From NCBI GenBank assembly GCA_034440575.1, contig JAOTOL010001309.1:277501-341500 (forward strand): a DNA stretch of 64,000 nucleotides. Reading direction: 5' to 3'. Below, piece after piece: positions 17,241 through 29,260 of this stretch (its first letter is position 1; every line of letters begins with the position of its first letter). Below the pieces are notes generated by a model. It was given only the letters and a program-made list of their open reading frames with translations, was not told the DNA's origin and searched no databases. The DNA comes from Imbricaverruca yamaguchii (Eukaryota; Arthropoda; Thecostraca; Neoverrucidae). Made by a program: the position numbers and the translations under genes.

Positions 17241-18162
17241 AATGGAACCAAACTTGGTCAGTTGGAATGTTGTCGCAAATGTAAATAACTGTCATGCGAT
17301 TGATGCCATTTTGCATGTTATTCCCTGCACATCCCGAACACTACTGTTTGTGTCGTTGTGTACATAAGCGTTTCCATACTTCATGTACCTCACTTCTTTC
17401 TTCGCGAAGCAGATTGCGCCGAGCCGCCCGACGGAGCAGTATGGCGGCCGACAAGATTCCAGTAACTGGAGCAGGTAACCGACCTGATAAAGTACTGGCA
17501 CATAGGTGACATGTCGTCAAATTCCGGGTCTAGTGTATGTACTGGAACATTAGTCATGCCCAAAACATCATTGATGCCAATTTTTCTTTAGAATTGGAAC
17601 ACAATCATAGCGATCCATAATAACGACAAGCGAAGCCACGGAAGACAAGCAACTTGTGACATGTGACCCTATTTCACCTTGAATATATTGACCTAGAAGA
17701 CGAATGTAACCAAACTTGGTCAATTGGAATGTTGTCACAAATGTAAATAACTGTCATGCTATTGATGCCATTTTACATGTTACTCCCTGCACATCCTGAA
17801 AACTACTGTTTGTGTACCTAAGCGTTTCCATACTTCATTCATGTACTTGACTCCTTTCTTCGCGAAGACGATTACGCCGAGCCGCCCGACGGAGCAGTCG
17901 GGAGGGCGGCCAGGTTTCAGTTACTGGAACAGGTAACTGGCCTGATAAAGTGCTGTTATATAGGTGACATGAGGTCACCTATATAACAGCACTTTATCCT
18001 GGTATCGCGTCTATATTGCATCATTTGGCATATCCAAAACATCACTGATGCCCATTTTGAGGCATTAAAATACAATCACAGCGATATTTAGTAGTAAAAA
18101 GTCAGGCCACGCACAACAAGGAAATTGTGGCATATGTGACATAATTTGACCTTGGATATATT
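17241..18162. repeat. ~460-bp tandem duplication inside E1
   Basis: Copy 1 (17241-17702) and copy 2 (17703-18162) align along their length. Both carry ACCAAACTTGGTCA near the start, then GCGTTTCCATACTTCAT, CGCGAAG, GCCGAGCCGCCCGACGGAG, the CCTGATAAAGT segment and ATATTGACC/ATATTGGCC at the end. The single related copy at 57189-57625 suggests the unduplicated state is ancestral. Confidence 0.85.
17944..17998. repeat. Perfect 25-bp-arm hairpin from apparent template switch
   Basis: GATAAAGTGCTGTTATATAG continues into GGTGAC (arm 17944-17968) and, after the five bases ATGAG, its exact reverse complement follows (17974-17998). The sister copy at 17482 onward and the related element at 57189-57625 keep a non-palindromic sequence (GGTCAAATTCCGGGTC-like) at the place where the second arm lies. 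The second arm is therefore derived. Confidence 0.9.
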
Positions 18163-18242
18163 GGCCTAAGGCCATGCAATTTGCACACAATATAGTTCGG
18201 AAGATATTGGCCTACGATCATGAAATTTGCACACAATAGAGT
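18157..18242. repeat. ~43-bp imperfect tandem duplication
   Basis: ATATTGGCCTA..AATTTGCACACAATA..GTT occurs twice in succession at the right side of E1, with several substitutions between copies. Confidence 0.7.
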
Positions 18243-18347
18243 TCTCTACCGTACCCACCCACCCTGAGGATTTCGTTATTATAGCTTTAATAGGATCCGA
18301 GATCTTAGGGAGCGTAATCCACCCCCCCCCCTTCAGGGCGCGTGTTA

Positions 18348-20888
18348 ATACCTCATTCATTCAGTTCGCATGTACATTTATGCAAGCGCTAGTAAAAATG
18401 GTTGCACAGTGGCTTGTAGCCTTTCTGCGATGCCGCTACATTGACTGAACAGTGCTGGTTTGAAAGAGGACACGTTAATTCAAACTTGGCTCAGTAAACA
18501 GTCAGTAAAATATAATAAAGCGGATTAGAATCATTCACCACTGATCTGATTTCACACCATCAGAATAACCTAAGGTAAGCTCCAGTCTGCTCAAGTCACC
18601 TAGGTATGTTGCAGATGCCATGTGGCTTGGAGCTTTGGTTGCATGTTTAAAATGCATAAAACAACATTCCAGCTTGCATTCGCATTGAAGTTGTAAAATG
18701 GTTTCCTAATATTACAAGTCGCCTTGCTTCGCAAGATGTGTACATGTTCCACATGAAAAGCTAACAAGCAAGCTCATTGCAATGAGTGCGATGCTTTGCA
18801 TTTATTCAGGCCATGAGAATCATTGTAATACGTTTTTAGCATGTAAAAAGAACAACTGCTTGAGTTTGTTTTGCTACTCGAAAATATTACGCACAATCTT
18901 TGATTGAATAAAACTTGGAATTCTACCATGATATTTGGTTCTCTGATTGGTTTCCTTATAGTGCACCCGGATGTACATCAATGCTCAGTGTTTCCAGCCT
19001 GAGAATGACCAAAATAGACCACTAGCTAGAACGCCAGTCCCAAAATCCTGCACAGTTGGTCAGTAATGGAGAAACGGGCGACTCCGGAGATCAGGTTCCT
19101 AGAGTCATCATAAATGATCGATTGATCGACGAATGAATGCTTGATTGATGACCAACTCAAAGCTTGGCTCGCTTCGGGGAAATCGAAACTTACGATGAGC
19201 TCGTTCTGCACACTTTACACACCGTCGTGATAATTGTGCTGCTGCTAGCCGACACGTGTCGCACAGGTAGCGCCATGGTGTTCGGCAACGGTCGGAGCGC
19301 TGCGCAGTTTTTCCGACACGCGGTGGAGCTTTGCTGAGACGCCGCGGAAGTTTTCCGAGTCGCGGCTGAGTTTTCCGAGTCGCGGCTGAGTTTTCCTGAA
19401 GAGTGGCGGCGGTCTGCTGAGGAGCCGCTTAGTTTTTCTGAGGAACCGTGGAATTTTGCTGAGGCGCGGTAGAGTATTGCTGGGGTGCGATGCGGGCCTG
19501 TGCTGGTATCTTGTTAGCTGGATCGCAGGAATAATTGAGTGCCCGGCGGGATGCGCTCGACGCCTGATAAACCCCTCCTGGGGCGGCAGCGTCTGTGTTA
19601 AGTCGCCGCTACATAAGCTACCGAGCACGAGTAATGTCGACAGCATGTTGCGAAGGAGTTCGTGTGAGTAAGCTTGGAGAAGTAGTGTTCGCTGGTCCTT
19701 TTCCTAGCAGTTCTTCAGCAAAATTTAATGTTTTTTTCTGCAAATGATGGGGTTAGTATTATCCACTCTTAACGTTGAATGGATAGATTGTGGCGACAGC
19801 TTTAATTAGTCGACTTCATGCTGGTACGGAGTGAGCTTTTTGTGAATGGCTTTGCCAATTTGTACTTTAGCGACCGTTGGGGGTACATTCAGAATGTCGT
19901 GCAAAGGTGAACACCTTTCGTCGACATATCTGACGATGCAGCCAGTTTCATCAGCTGACTAGGCAGTGCAAAATAATTCCACGGCATCCAGCCCACGGAC
20001 AAACACGCATCGATATTCAGAACCGCCCATCCAAAACGTTTTCATTATTGAGATCTGTTAATTTCACTACTCTAATTTGCGGAACCTGCACGGCGTCAAC
20101 GACCGACACACCGTTGCCAGCGCGAACAATGTCCGAGCAGGTTGACTCCCTTATAAGCACGAAACACTTGACAGTGAGTTTGGAATTTACGACCCGAGCA
20201 TGACCAAAGCATGAACATGGGTAGCACCCAACCCATCCCACACTAACACGAACGTCGCAATTTACAAACGGTAATAACTATTAGGGTACAGCGCTTTGGA
20301 TCCCATGCTTCTCACTCATAACATAAATTTGGTCCTCAACTTTTAGTTTTTGCCGGTTTTTATCAGCATCCTACACCATACGACTGTGATTGTTGGAAGA
20401 AAGGAAAACGGTGTTGTTTCGGAGGATTATATCAGAAACGTTTGCTCACTGTCTATTTAACGTTTATTTGCAGTTCTTACACCGATGTTGAAAACGAAGA
20501 TTTTTTTATGGTGACTGACCCCGAGAATACCTATGGGATAGATTCCTCATCAGACTAGATATGGTCTGAGGTATACTCCATCATTCACATTACTCCCGTT
20601 CACGGCATACTTGTGCTCAGTGTCAACGGAGTGAAAGTCTACCTCATTCACTGTGCTCTATGCGTTGCTTTCAGACGCATGCACAGCCATTTACCATTTT
20701 GGAAATAAACCTGCAAAAAATCTGAAATAAAACACCGGGATTTCTATCGTCAAAAATTGCCGTCGTCTGCAAATCTACCTATATATTGCTTGCATAATGC
20801 ACACATCCCTTCATGGAATAGACGATGCGCATCCACCCCACATTAAGAGTGGCTCGTGTGTTGTCCACACTAATAACATCCAGTGGTA
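18348..20888. other. Unassigned sequence with a decayed minisatellite
   Basis: 18348-19270 is AT-rich and unassigned. 19280-19490 repeats GAGTTTTCCGAGTCGCGGCT-like units of about 20 bases with heavy divergence and looks like an old minisatellite. 19490-20888 shows nothing assignable. Confidence 0.5.
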
Positions 20889-21342
20889 ACCGGCCGACTG
20901 ACCGGGGCCGCGACCCCGCGCCGGCCGGCCGACCGCCGACGGCGTGTCGCTGTATCAGCCACCACGGCCGGCTGACCGGGGCCGCGACCCCGCCCCGGCC
21001 GGCCGACCGCCGACGGCGTGTCGCTGTATCAGCCACCACGGCCGGCTGACCGGGGCCGCGACCCCGCCCCGGCCGGCCGACCGCCGACGGCGTGTCGCTG
21101 TATCAGCCACCACGGCCGGCTGACCGGGACCGCGACCCCGCCCCGGCCGGCCGACCGCCGACGGCGTGTCGCTGTATCAGCCACCACGGCCGGCTGACCG
21201 GGGCCGCGACCCCGCGCCGGCCGGCCGACCGCCGACGGCGTGTCGCTGTATCAGCCACCACGGCCGACTGACCGGGGCCGCGACCCCGCCCCGGCCGGCC
21301 GACCGCCGACGGCGTGTCGCTGTATCAGCCACCACGGCCGGA
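20889..21342. repeat. 74-bp GC-rich minisatellite, ~6 copies
   Basis: TGTCGCTGTATCAGCCACCA recurs every 74 bases (20946, 21020, 21094, 21168, 21242, 21316), separated by GCCGCGACCCCGCCCCGGCC-like sequence. Copies are almost identical, with single-base variants (GCGCC/GCCCC, GGGGCC/GGGACC). Arg/Pro/Ala-rich frames on both strands are by-products of the composition. The palindromic GGCCGGCC inside each unit may promote slippage. Confidence 0.97.
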
Positions 21343-22280
21343 CACGGCTTTGTGTGGGGCCGGCAGTGCGCCGTCGTTCTCAGAGCCGTCTTCCGACACA
21401 CAATGGCCGCCCAACGGTGAAAGAAAAGGCTCGGGATATGCGGCCAGCGCCAGTCGGGAGAGCCGACCACACCGGTGGCACTCTGTACGAACATCGCTCT
21501 TCGCGGCACAGGTGCACCACAGAGCACAATCGGCACAAGTGCGCTACAGATCACAACTGTGCTGTGTTTCGCGGCACAGACAGTGCGTTCCGGGCAGGTG
21601 AGCCGAAGAGTACGTCTGCGCCATGTGAAGAAGGACCTCCCCTGAACTCTAGTAGCTCAGTTTGGCAAAGGGAGATTAGCACTCTTAGTCTTGGGCAGAT
21701 GGGAAGTGTTATGTAATGCTGGACTTTCACATGGACATCTCTACTCTTGTGTGAAAACCCAGGAAAGCATCCGGTGCATCCTGGTAGCCTAATCTAAGTC
21801 AGCATGTTTATTTTACTCTACACTTTTGTACTCATATAAGATGTGCTCATTTCATGAACAACTGGATGTTTACCGTGCCTTTGCAGTGCAAGGCAGACAG
21901 TTTTCACTTTTATCAATGCGATCTCATCACCACCACGCAACAAGCTATATTCGCCATTGTTTCTTTTTCGTGACTTCAACCGTTCTTCCACCCTCCCGTC
22001 ATGTCGAAAACTGACTGAACAATCTCCAAACGTCTCTTGCCATCCACTTCCTTTCGGCGTCGGTAAATATTACCGTGCTAAGTCTACAGGTGTCGCTGGC
22101 AATACCTGTCAACACTGGGATTTCAGACCCCATTGCACCACTCCAAGGGTCACTGATCATTCTGGACATATTTGCTTCCCCAAGGCAATATCATACCATT
22201 CGAGTTACCCTTCTGATTCTTAGGCCTGCTTAGGAATCCTTGGGCCCTTCCCACACCGTATGAACTAAATGCCAATCATA
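21343..22280. other. Unassigned flank of the 74-bp array
   Basis: The 158-codon frame at 21240-21716 begins inside the minisatellite, and its non-repeat part matches nothing I recognise. No splice or promoter context supports coding. Confidence 0.5.
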
Positions 22281-23022
22281 TTAACTCTTAGGGGGTCTTC
22301 AAGCGCCCCCCACCCCCAGGTTTTTCACGGATAGTGAACGAACAGCGCGGAGCAGCGCCCCAAAATTCCGCATACCTTTCCCCACATCAATTTGGCATGC
22401 TTTTTCAAAATGTCATCTAAGGTCAACGAATTGGTCAAGGTCAAGTGAGATCACCTCCAAAAAAGTTCAATCAGTCGTCACGCTTTAACGGATACAGATA
22501 TTTTAATGCAACTTTCAGCGTTTGCTTATCTTTAGGGATGTAATAGAACGTACGAGAGGATTTTTTTTCTCCGCTTTTGAATACATATAGATTTTGCATT
22601 TTTCCCTATTGCATTTCAAATCGAAGATTCAGGCTAAAGTAAGCATTTTTGTCAGGGCAAGTTGACTTCCAACAACGTTTCTTGGTCTGCTCTACCCACT
22701 AGGAAAGGAAAATTAAAGAAAACTTGAAACCCCAAAGTTTTGAAAATTCAACAACAAAAATGGGGGGGGGGCAACAAATTGTATTATGGACCTGGTTGCT
22801 TCCGCTGTCCTTTTCTAATTCTAAATACTTTTTTTTTCTCATATCCCCAAAATGAGCCAAAAACATAATGTAAGTCGTGGAAAGTCGTGAATATCTATCC
22901 ACCGTAGTGACGTAACTTTCGGGGATTTTTTTTTGTGTGGGGGAGGGGGGTCCGGACCCTACTCGTCGAGCGCTTTCCGATGACACCCTTTCGTTTTCGT
23001 GCGACACTTAGTTTGGATTTTA
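22281..23022 (+). mobile_element. TTAA-element copy E2 (3' end lost)
   Basis: It begins TTAACTCTTAGGGGGTCTTC and shares with 34145-34997 and with the complement of 29571-30402 a series of landmarks in the same order: a CGCCCCCC run, CACGCTTTAACGGATACAG with ATATTTTAATG, TTTGCTTATCTTTA, GGTCTGCTCTACCCA, CCGGACCCTACTCGTCGAGC and AGTTTGGATTTTAGA. The terminal ~65 bp present in E4 are missing here. No coding capacity. It contains TCAAGGTCA at 22435-22443. Confidence 0.65.
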
Positions 23023-23233
23023 GAATTCGTTTATTGATAATGAGGTAAGTTAAAGTCAAATATAAGTATTTTCAAGGATTTCCGTTTACTCCAATTTACC
23101 CCCTTCCCAAGTGGTTACTTCGGTCCGAGTTGTGTACGGAGGGGTACGGCGAGGACGTCCTATTGGTGAATATGTCTTTTTTTCTCCTGCAACGGGCCGT
23201 GGGATCAACTGACATCCTGCGTACCACCGATCA

Positions 23234-25056
23234 TGCGTCAGTGGACCGTTATCGCGGTACAGTCGTGCTCTGAGTACAGCCGAGTCTGCGTCAGTGGACT
23301 GTTGTCACGGTACAGTCGTGCTCTGGGGACCACCGAGTCTGCGTCAGCGGACTGTTGTCACGGTACAGTCGTGCTCTGGGGACAACCGAGTCTGCGTCAG
23401 TGGACTGTTGTCACGGTACAGCCACGCTCTGGGGACCACCAAGTCTGCGTCAGCGGACTGTTGTCACGGTACAGTCACGCTCTGGGGACAACCGAGTCTG
23501 CGTCAGCGGACTTGTCACGGTAGTCACGCTCTGAGTACAACCGAGTCTGCGTCAGTGGACTGTTGTCACCGTACAGTCGTGCCCTGAGGACAACCGAGTC
23601 TGCGTCAGTGGACTGTTGTCACGGTACAGTCGTGCCCTGAGGACAACCAAGTTTGCGTCAGCGGACTGTTATCATGGTACAGTCACGCTCCGGGGACCAC
23701 CAAGTCTGCGTCAGTGGACTGTTATCACGGTAGTCACTATCTGAGGACAACCGAGTCTGCGTCAGTGGACTGTTGTCACGGTACAGTCGTGCTCTGGGGA
23801 CAACCAAGTCTGCGTCAGCGGACTGTTGTCACGGTACAGTCGTGCCCTGAGGACAACCAAGTCTGCGTCAGCGGACTGTTGTCATGGTAGTCACTATCTG
23901 AGGACAACCGAGTCTGCGTCAGTGGACTGTTGTCACGGTACAGTCGTGCTCTGGGGACAACCAAGTCTGCGTCAGTGGACTGTTGTCACGGTACAGTCGT
24001 GCCCTGAGGACAACCGAGTCTGCGTCAGTGGACTGTTGTCACGGTAGTCACTATCTGAGGACAACCGAGTCTGCGTCAGTGGACTGTTGTCACGGTACAG
24101 TCGTGCTCTGAGGACAACCGAGTCTGCGTCAGCGGACTGTTGTCATGGTACAGTCACGCTCTGGGGACCACCAAGTCTGCGTCAGTGGACTGTTATCACG
24201 GTAGTCACTATCTGAGGACAACCGAGTCTGCGTCAGTGGAGTGTTGTCACGGTACAGTCGTGCTCTGAGGACAACCGAGTCTGCGTCAGTGGACTGTTGT
24301 CACGGTACAGTCGTGCTCTGGGGACAACCGAGTCTGCGTCAGTGGACTGTTGTCACGGTACAGTCGTGCTCTGGGGACAACCGAGTCTGCGTCAGTGGAC
24401 TGTTGTCACGGTACAGTCACGCTCTGGGGACAACCGAGTCTGCGTCAGTGGACTGTTGTCACGGTACAGTCGTGCTCTGGGGACCACCGAGTCTGCGTCA
24501 GTGGACTGTTGTCACGGTACAGTCACGCTCTGGGGACAACCGAGTCTGCGTCAGTGGACTGTTGTCACGGTACAGTCGTGCTCTGGGGACCACCGAGTCT
24601 GCGTCAGCGGACTGTTGTCACGGTACAGTCATGCTCTGGGGACAACCGAGTCTGCGTCAGTGGACTGTTGTCACGGTACAGTCGTGCTCTGGGGACCACC
24701 GAGTCTGCGTCAGTGGACTGTTGTCACGGTACAGTCACGCTCTGGGGACCACCGAGTCTGCGTCAGTGGACTGTTGTCACGGTACAGTCGTGCTCTGGGG
24801 ACCACCAAGTCTGCGTCAGCGGACTGTTGTCACGGTACAGTCATGCTCTGGGGACAACCGAGTCTGCGTCAGTGGACTGTTGTCACGGTACAGTCATGCC
24901 CTGAGGACAACCGAGTCTGCGTCAGTGGACTGTTGTCACGGTACAGTCGTGCTCTGGGAACAACCAAGTCTGCGTCAGTGGACTGTTGTCACGGTACAGT
25001 CGTGCCCTGAGGACAACCGAATCTGCGTCAGTGGACTGCTGTCACGGTCATGTTGT
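23234..25056. repeat. 53-bp minisatellite, ~34 copies (1.8 kb)
   Basis: The unit GTCTGCGTCAGTGGACTGTT continues as GTCACGGTACAGTCGTGCTC, then TGGGGACAACCGA. Most copies are 53 bp. A sub-type lacks ACAG and reads CACGGTAGTCACTATCTGAG; it occurs interspersed in the left half (near 23716, 23885, 24044, 24198). The right half (24290-24900) is more uniform, indicating recent expansion there. Because 53 is not a multiple of 3 and the unit lacks plus-strand stops, all three plus frames stay open, giving spurious proteins up to 277 codons. Confidence 0.97.
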
Positions 25057-25610
25057 ATGGCATCAGGGGATTAATGGCGCTTAATCATACGATACTGTAG
25101 CCGCAATATCTGGGGATTATGGTCCCAGTCATGGTTCCAATAATCCTTTTCCAACAACATGCAAAATATTTTTGCAAAATGGTCACAAATGCAGGATACA
25201 GCCTTCAATTGTGTGATAATTGATAGACTGTGATAGACCGTGTATCAGCTAAGTACAGCTAAGTATTCGGGGTCATGCAGGACCACACTATCGGATGCAA
25301 AAAGAACGAACGCTACAAATTAATGCCTCACAATAATGAAGAGTAATATTGGCCACCAGGCGAGATTTTCCCGAACACATTTCTCTTCATCTAAAGCTTC
25401 AGCTACGTGCGAGTCGGAAAGCTTGATCCATGTCACTTCGTCGGCGGGAGATGAAAATGGTTCCCACGAATGCAAAAGGTGACCTGAAAATCAAGTAAAG
25501 TCACGAATAATGGCTATGAATGTCGTACAATTATAGCGAACGTTGGAAAACATGCTTCTTAAACTCGCAAGAGAGCATGAAAACACCAATCCACAGTTTT
25601 ACCGACCACC
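25057..25610. other. Unassigned sequence
   Basis: AT-balanced sequence after the 53-bp array, with no frame, repeat or RNA gene I can support. Confidence 0.5.
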
Positions 25611-25611
25611 G

Positions 25612-25822
25612 ATGTATGAGAAACTCGGGAGCAAATGTAGACATCGCACCATGAGAATTTCGGGAACTAGTGTGCACATCGCATCGGAAACTAAATAGCT
25701 AACATGGACATCGTACCGTAACCTAGGTAATGTAGACATTGCGCCATGAGAACCTCGGTAGCTAATATAGACATCACCTCATGAGAACCTCGGGAGCCTA
25801 TGAGGACATCACTCCGGAAGAT
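25612..25822. repeat. Degenerate ~35-bp tandem repeat, ~6 copies
   Basis: ATGAGAACCTCGGGAGC followed by TAATGTAGACATCGCACC recurs about six times with strong divergence. The last two copies are closest to each other. The block is a decaying minisatellite. Confidence 0.7.
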
Positions 25823-27868
25823 AGCTGGTATCAAAAGCGTGCGACCGACATGATTTAAAGCCAGTGGCTTTCGTGCCCTTCGCTTCCCGAAGGACGTTAT
25901 ACACTCCCCTTATCAGTGGTGGGGTGGTCGTGCTACGTCTGGTCAGGGATGTCAGTCAGAATACAAATAGACACTGGGGTGGATGGGTGAGGATGACACG
26001 AGCCAGCTCGGCTGGAATCCACCTCTCGGGGGGGGGGATGTCTCAAACTGTCTGCGCCGGCCGCCTACACTGGAGCAAGGCGGGTAGCTCGATTGCACAC
26101 CGGGGCCTGGCCGGGAACGTGGCTCGCCTGGCCCCGCTACTGACATACATTCATTGCTTCGGCCTGCACAAATATGTCGCGCTGGATGCTTGTCACGCCC
26201 TGGCCAGGCGTATCGACTGCTAAGTGGCGATTCGCTATACGAAATAGCGTTAATCGCTGTCGGCGGCACAAGCTGTATTTTTGTTCATGCCGGCTCGGTA
26301 ATCTGCCGCTCTCAAGGCCACTCACGAATTGCACAAGAATGCACTCAGCTCAAATTTAGGTCGTTCAAATGGCTGGGTTGCTAAGCCAATGTGGAAGAGA
26401 CTTAGCAGACATGCAACGTGGGTTGAAACCAGGGCGGCTGCTCACGATTAGCTTGAGTTGTAGCTAACGAGAAAATCATCCTGTGTAGTATTCGAACAGT
26501 GAGACGACATGAATCTGTTTCGGTTTGACATGTGAGTGAGCGATGCACGTCGTCCTCAATGAAAAGGTATGGGCCGGTGTATTTACATTTATATTGAAAA
26601 ATAATATTATATATGTTTATTTATATTTATTTATTTTATATGACCTGAGATATTTTAAAGGGAATTTGACAGTTCATGCAGCTTTGACTGAACCACCTGA
26701 CTACCATTGTTGCACGGAATAAACATGTTCTTAAAGAACCTCGAACTGTAATAATAAATGTAGTCACAATGGATACATTTTAATGCAAGTTTAAGTGCAA
26801 AAAGAGCTAAAGCTGAATTAATCGGGATATTTTTCCTGTTCAAGTTTTCTTTCAAGTCTGTCTTTCTTTCTATTCTTGGAAACAAAAACTTACATTTTTG
26901 TTGGTGCCAGTTGAAGAATGTATGTACATGAGCAATTCGGATGAAAAGGAACTATTCCTTCCTATATGGATCGATTATATAAAAAATCAGGTTAATCCGT
27001 ACGTAGAATAACGATGGATAGCGAGTATACTGGGTGTCGACCATCTCTATGCATTACACAAGGTGGAGACCATTGGCTTCCGCCCACTGAAATATTGGGA
27101 ACTAAGCAAGCCAGTGACAAGGCATTCTCAGGATAGGTGGGCAGGTGGGGAAACCTTTCTAAGGTGGGGTCAGGAATCCACGGATCGATGTCATCCCAGA
27201 TCAGTCACGGTCAGCATGCCAAAAGGCTAAACAGTTTTCCGTGTTTATGTGACTAAACCTGTCTTGATCGGAACTGATTTCGACAATGTCGTGGCGTTCT
27301 TGGCATCCCATAAAATATTCGTTGTGAACTTGGCGTACACATCAACATAGCTACATTAGCATTACCGTGAAACTTTCATGCTGGTCCTGCTTGAACAGTC
27401 AGCCGTTACTGTGATGGCCAACACCCCAAAATAGTATGAGCCGATTGTAGATTTGTTTCTGCTAAAATAAGTGTTGGGTGTTCATTGAATACCACGCAGA
27501 TGACAGTGTTCAACATTGCTTCATTGTTGGGGTATTTCCCCAAAACATGAGGCACACACTTCCACTACCTTTCACTTCGCTCCAGGTTAATGCACATCAA
27601 AAGGTCACCCTACTTAAGGTTATGCTTTGGGGCGGAGTCGCACGCAAGAGACACATGCCAATGGGAAGGCTTGCAGCTCGCAATGGGAAATGGAGGTTTC
27701 GAAAGACTAGGACACTGCAAAGCGTAATGTGACAGAATGGCAAATTACGGTAATTGGGAATGGGTAACGAATGCAATATGGAGCTGTCTTAAAGAAGATA
27801 TCGCCTTTCGTGCCCTAACAATGTCCCATCGTGGTGATCACCTCAGTCTAATAATGGCGATATCTCCT
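25823..27868. other. Unassigned sequence
   Basis: Overlapping short frames on both strands at 25864-26384 match no family I know. 26580-26900 is AT-rich. No gene, RNA or element termini are identified. Confidence 0.5.
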
Positions 27869-28432
27869 CCCAGCGGCCTGCAGCAGTGGCTGCTGTAACA
27901 TCTCCACCGCCGACTCATTGCTGTAGGTCTCCCAGCGGCCTGCAGCAGTGGCTGCTGTAACATCTCCACCGCCGACTCACTGCTGTAGGTCTCCCAGCGG
28001 CCTGCAGCAGTGGCTGCTGTAACATCTCCACCGCCGACTCACTGCTGTAGGTCTCCCGGCGGCCTGCAGCAGTGGCTGCTGTAATGGCCCATTCGGCGCC
28101 TACTGCTGTAGGTCTCCCAGCGACCTGCAGCAGTGGCTGCTGTAACATCTCCACCGCCGACTCATTGCTGTAGGTCTCCCAGCGGCCTGCAGCAGTGGCT
28201 GCTGTAACATCTCCACCGCCGACTCACTGCTGTAGGTCTCCCAGCGGCCTGCAGCAGTGGCTGCTGTAACATCTCCACCGCCGACTCACTGCTGTAGGTC
28301 TCCCGGCGGCCTGCAGCAGTGGCTGCTGTAATGGCCCATTCGGCGCCTACTGCTGTAGGTCTCCCAGCGACCTGCAGCAGTGGCTGCTGTAACATCTCCA
28401 CCGCCGACTCACTGCTGTAGGTTTCCCAGCGG
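27869..28432. repeat. 62-bp minisatellite with a four-unit higher-order repeat
   Basis: The basic unit starts CTCCCAGCGGCCTGCAGCAG, continues TGGCTGCTGTAACATCTCCA and ends CTGCTGTAGGT. A variant monomer with ATGGCCCATTCGGCGCC replacing the middle occurs at 28084 and again at 28331, 247 bp apart, always preceded by CTCCCGGCGG and followed by CTCCCAGCGACC. The array is therefore built from duplicated four-monomer blocks. About nine monomers are present before decay into 28433-28500. Confidence 0.93.
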
Positions 28433-28658
28433 TCCCAGCAGTGGGTGCTGCAAAGCCTCCATCGGCCAGCCACAAAGGCCGCCGTGCGGCTCTGCAGTCG
28501 GCCGGCCAAGGCCGTTCGCACCAGTGCCGGCGGCGTCATCAGACGTGAGATGAGCTGGCTAAGAGTCTCGATATCGGCCGGCTCGTGCCGCCGCCGACGC
28601 GACGGTCGCAGATTGCCACCAAGTCGGCACATCACCACCGCCCACGGGCAGATCGGCT

Positions 28659-28740
28659 GGAGCTCAGCCGACACTCGGCCTGAGCTCGGCCGGAGCTCAG
28701 CCGACACTCGGCCTGAGCTCGGCAGGAGCTTGGCCGGCCG
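28659..28740. repeat. 33-bp tandem repeat, ~2.4 copies
   Basis: GGAGCTCAGCCGACACTCGG plus CCTGAGCTCGGCC is repeated from 28659 and 28692, with a partial third copy at 28725. Confidence 0.85.
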
Positions 28741-28816
28741 GCAGTCGGCACCTCCTCCACTCGGTCGCACAGACTCCCATATCGACCTGTCCTCCGGCAC
28801 TCAGCCGCCGGTCAGC

Positions 28817-29080
28817 CGTGCGACACTCCACCAGGAAATAGTCAACTCGTGACACTGCACCGTGCGACACTCCACCAGGAAATAGTCAACCCGCGACACT
28901 GCACCGTGCGACACTCCACCAGGAAATAGTCAACCCGCGACACTGCACCGTGCGACACTCCACCAGGAAATAGTCAACCCGCGACACTGCACCGTGTGAC
29001 ACTCCACCAGGAAATAGTCAACCCGCGACACTGCACCGTGCGTCACTCCACCAGGAAATAGTCAACTCGCGACATTGCAC
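28817..29080. repeat. 44-bp minisatellite, 6 copies, with decayed continuation
   Basis: CGTGCGACACTCCACCAGGA followed by AATAGTCAACCCGCGACACTGCAC starts at 28817, 28861, 28905, 28949, 28993 and 29037. Copies are nearly identical. From 29081 to about 29185 related phrases (CGACACTAAGTC, CAACACTC) continue in degenerate form. Confidence 0.95.
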
Positions 29081-29246
29081 CGCACAACACTCGGCTGTGC
29101 GACACCAAGTCATGCAACACTCCACTATGCAACGCTGCACCACGCAACACTCAGTTGGGCGACACTAAGTCGCGGGACACTCCATTTGGAAAAAGTCAAT
29201 CGTGAGACACGCCTTATGTCTGCAGCGGCTCTCGTTATTTTTTTCA

Positions 29247-29260
29247 TCCACGTGACATTG
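29247..29260 (+). repeat. Target-site duplication, left copy (SINE-B)
   Basis: TCCACGTGACATTG here is repeated exactly at 29418-29431 on the other side of the SINE. Confidence 0.9.

Larger units (their letters stand above)
16874..18347 (+). mobile_element. TTAA-ended non-autonomous DNA element (E1), 1.47 kb
   Basis: The left end reads TTAACACGCGCACTGGAGG and the right end, reverse-complemented, reads TTAACACGCGCCCTGAAGG, so the segment has matching inverted termini that both begin with TTAA. TTAA target duplication is characteristic of piggyBac and Kolobok elements. No transposase is present. Subterminal G-rich and C-rich runs sit just inside each end. The interior contains a ~460-bp tandem duplication and a perfect 55-bp hairpin. 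Part of the right half recurs inverted at 57189-57625. Confidence 0.6.

Noticed and set aside
24241..25074. 277-codon repetitive protein frame
   Set aside because: The 53-bp unit has no plus-strand stop in any frame, so three overlapping frames are open at once. No start, splice or domain context exists.
28162..28800. 212-codon minus-strand frame
   Set aside because: Most of it is the 62-bp minisatellite translated; the rest is GC-rich sequence with few stops.
27869..29080. CRISPR-like array
   Set aside because: Units are head-to-tail tandem repeats without unique spacers, in an animal genome.
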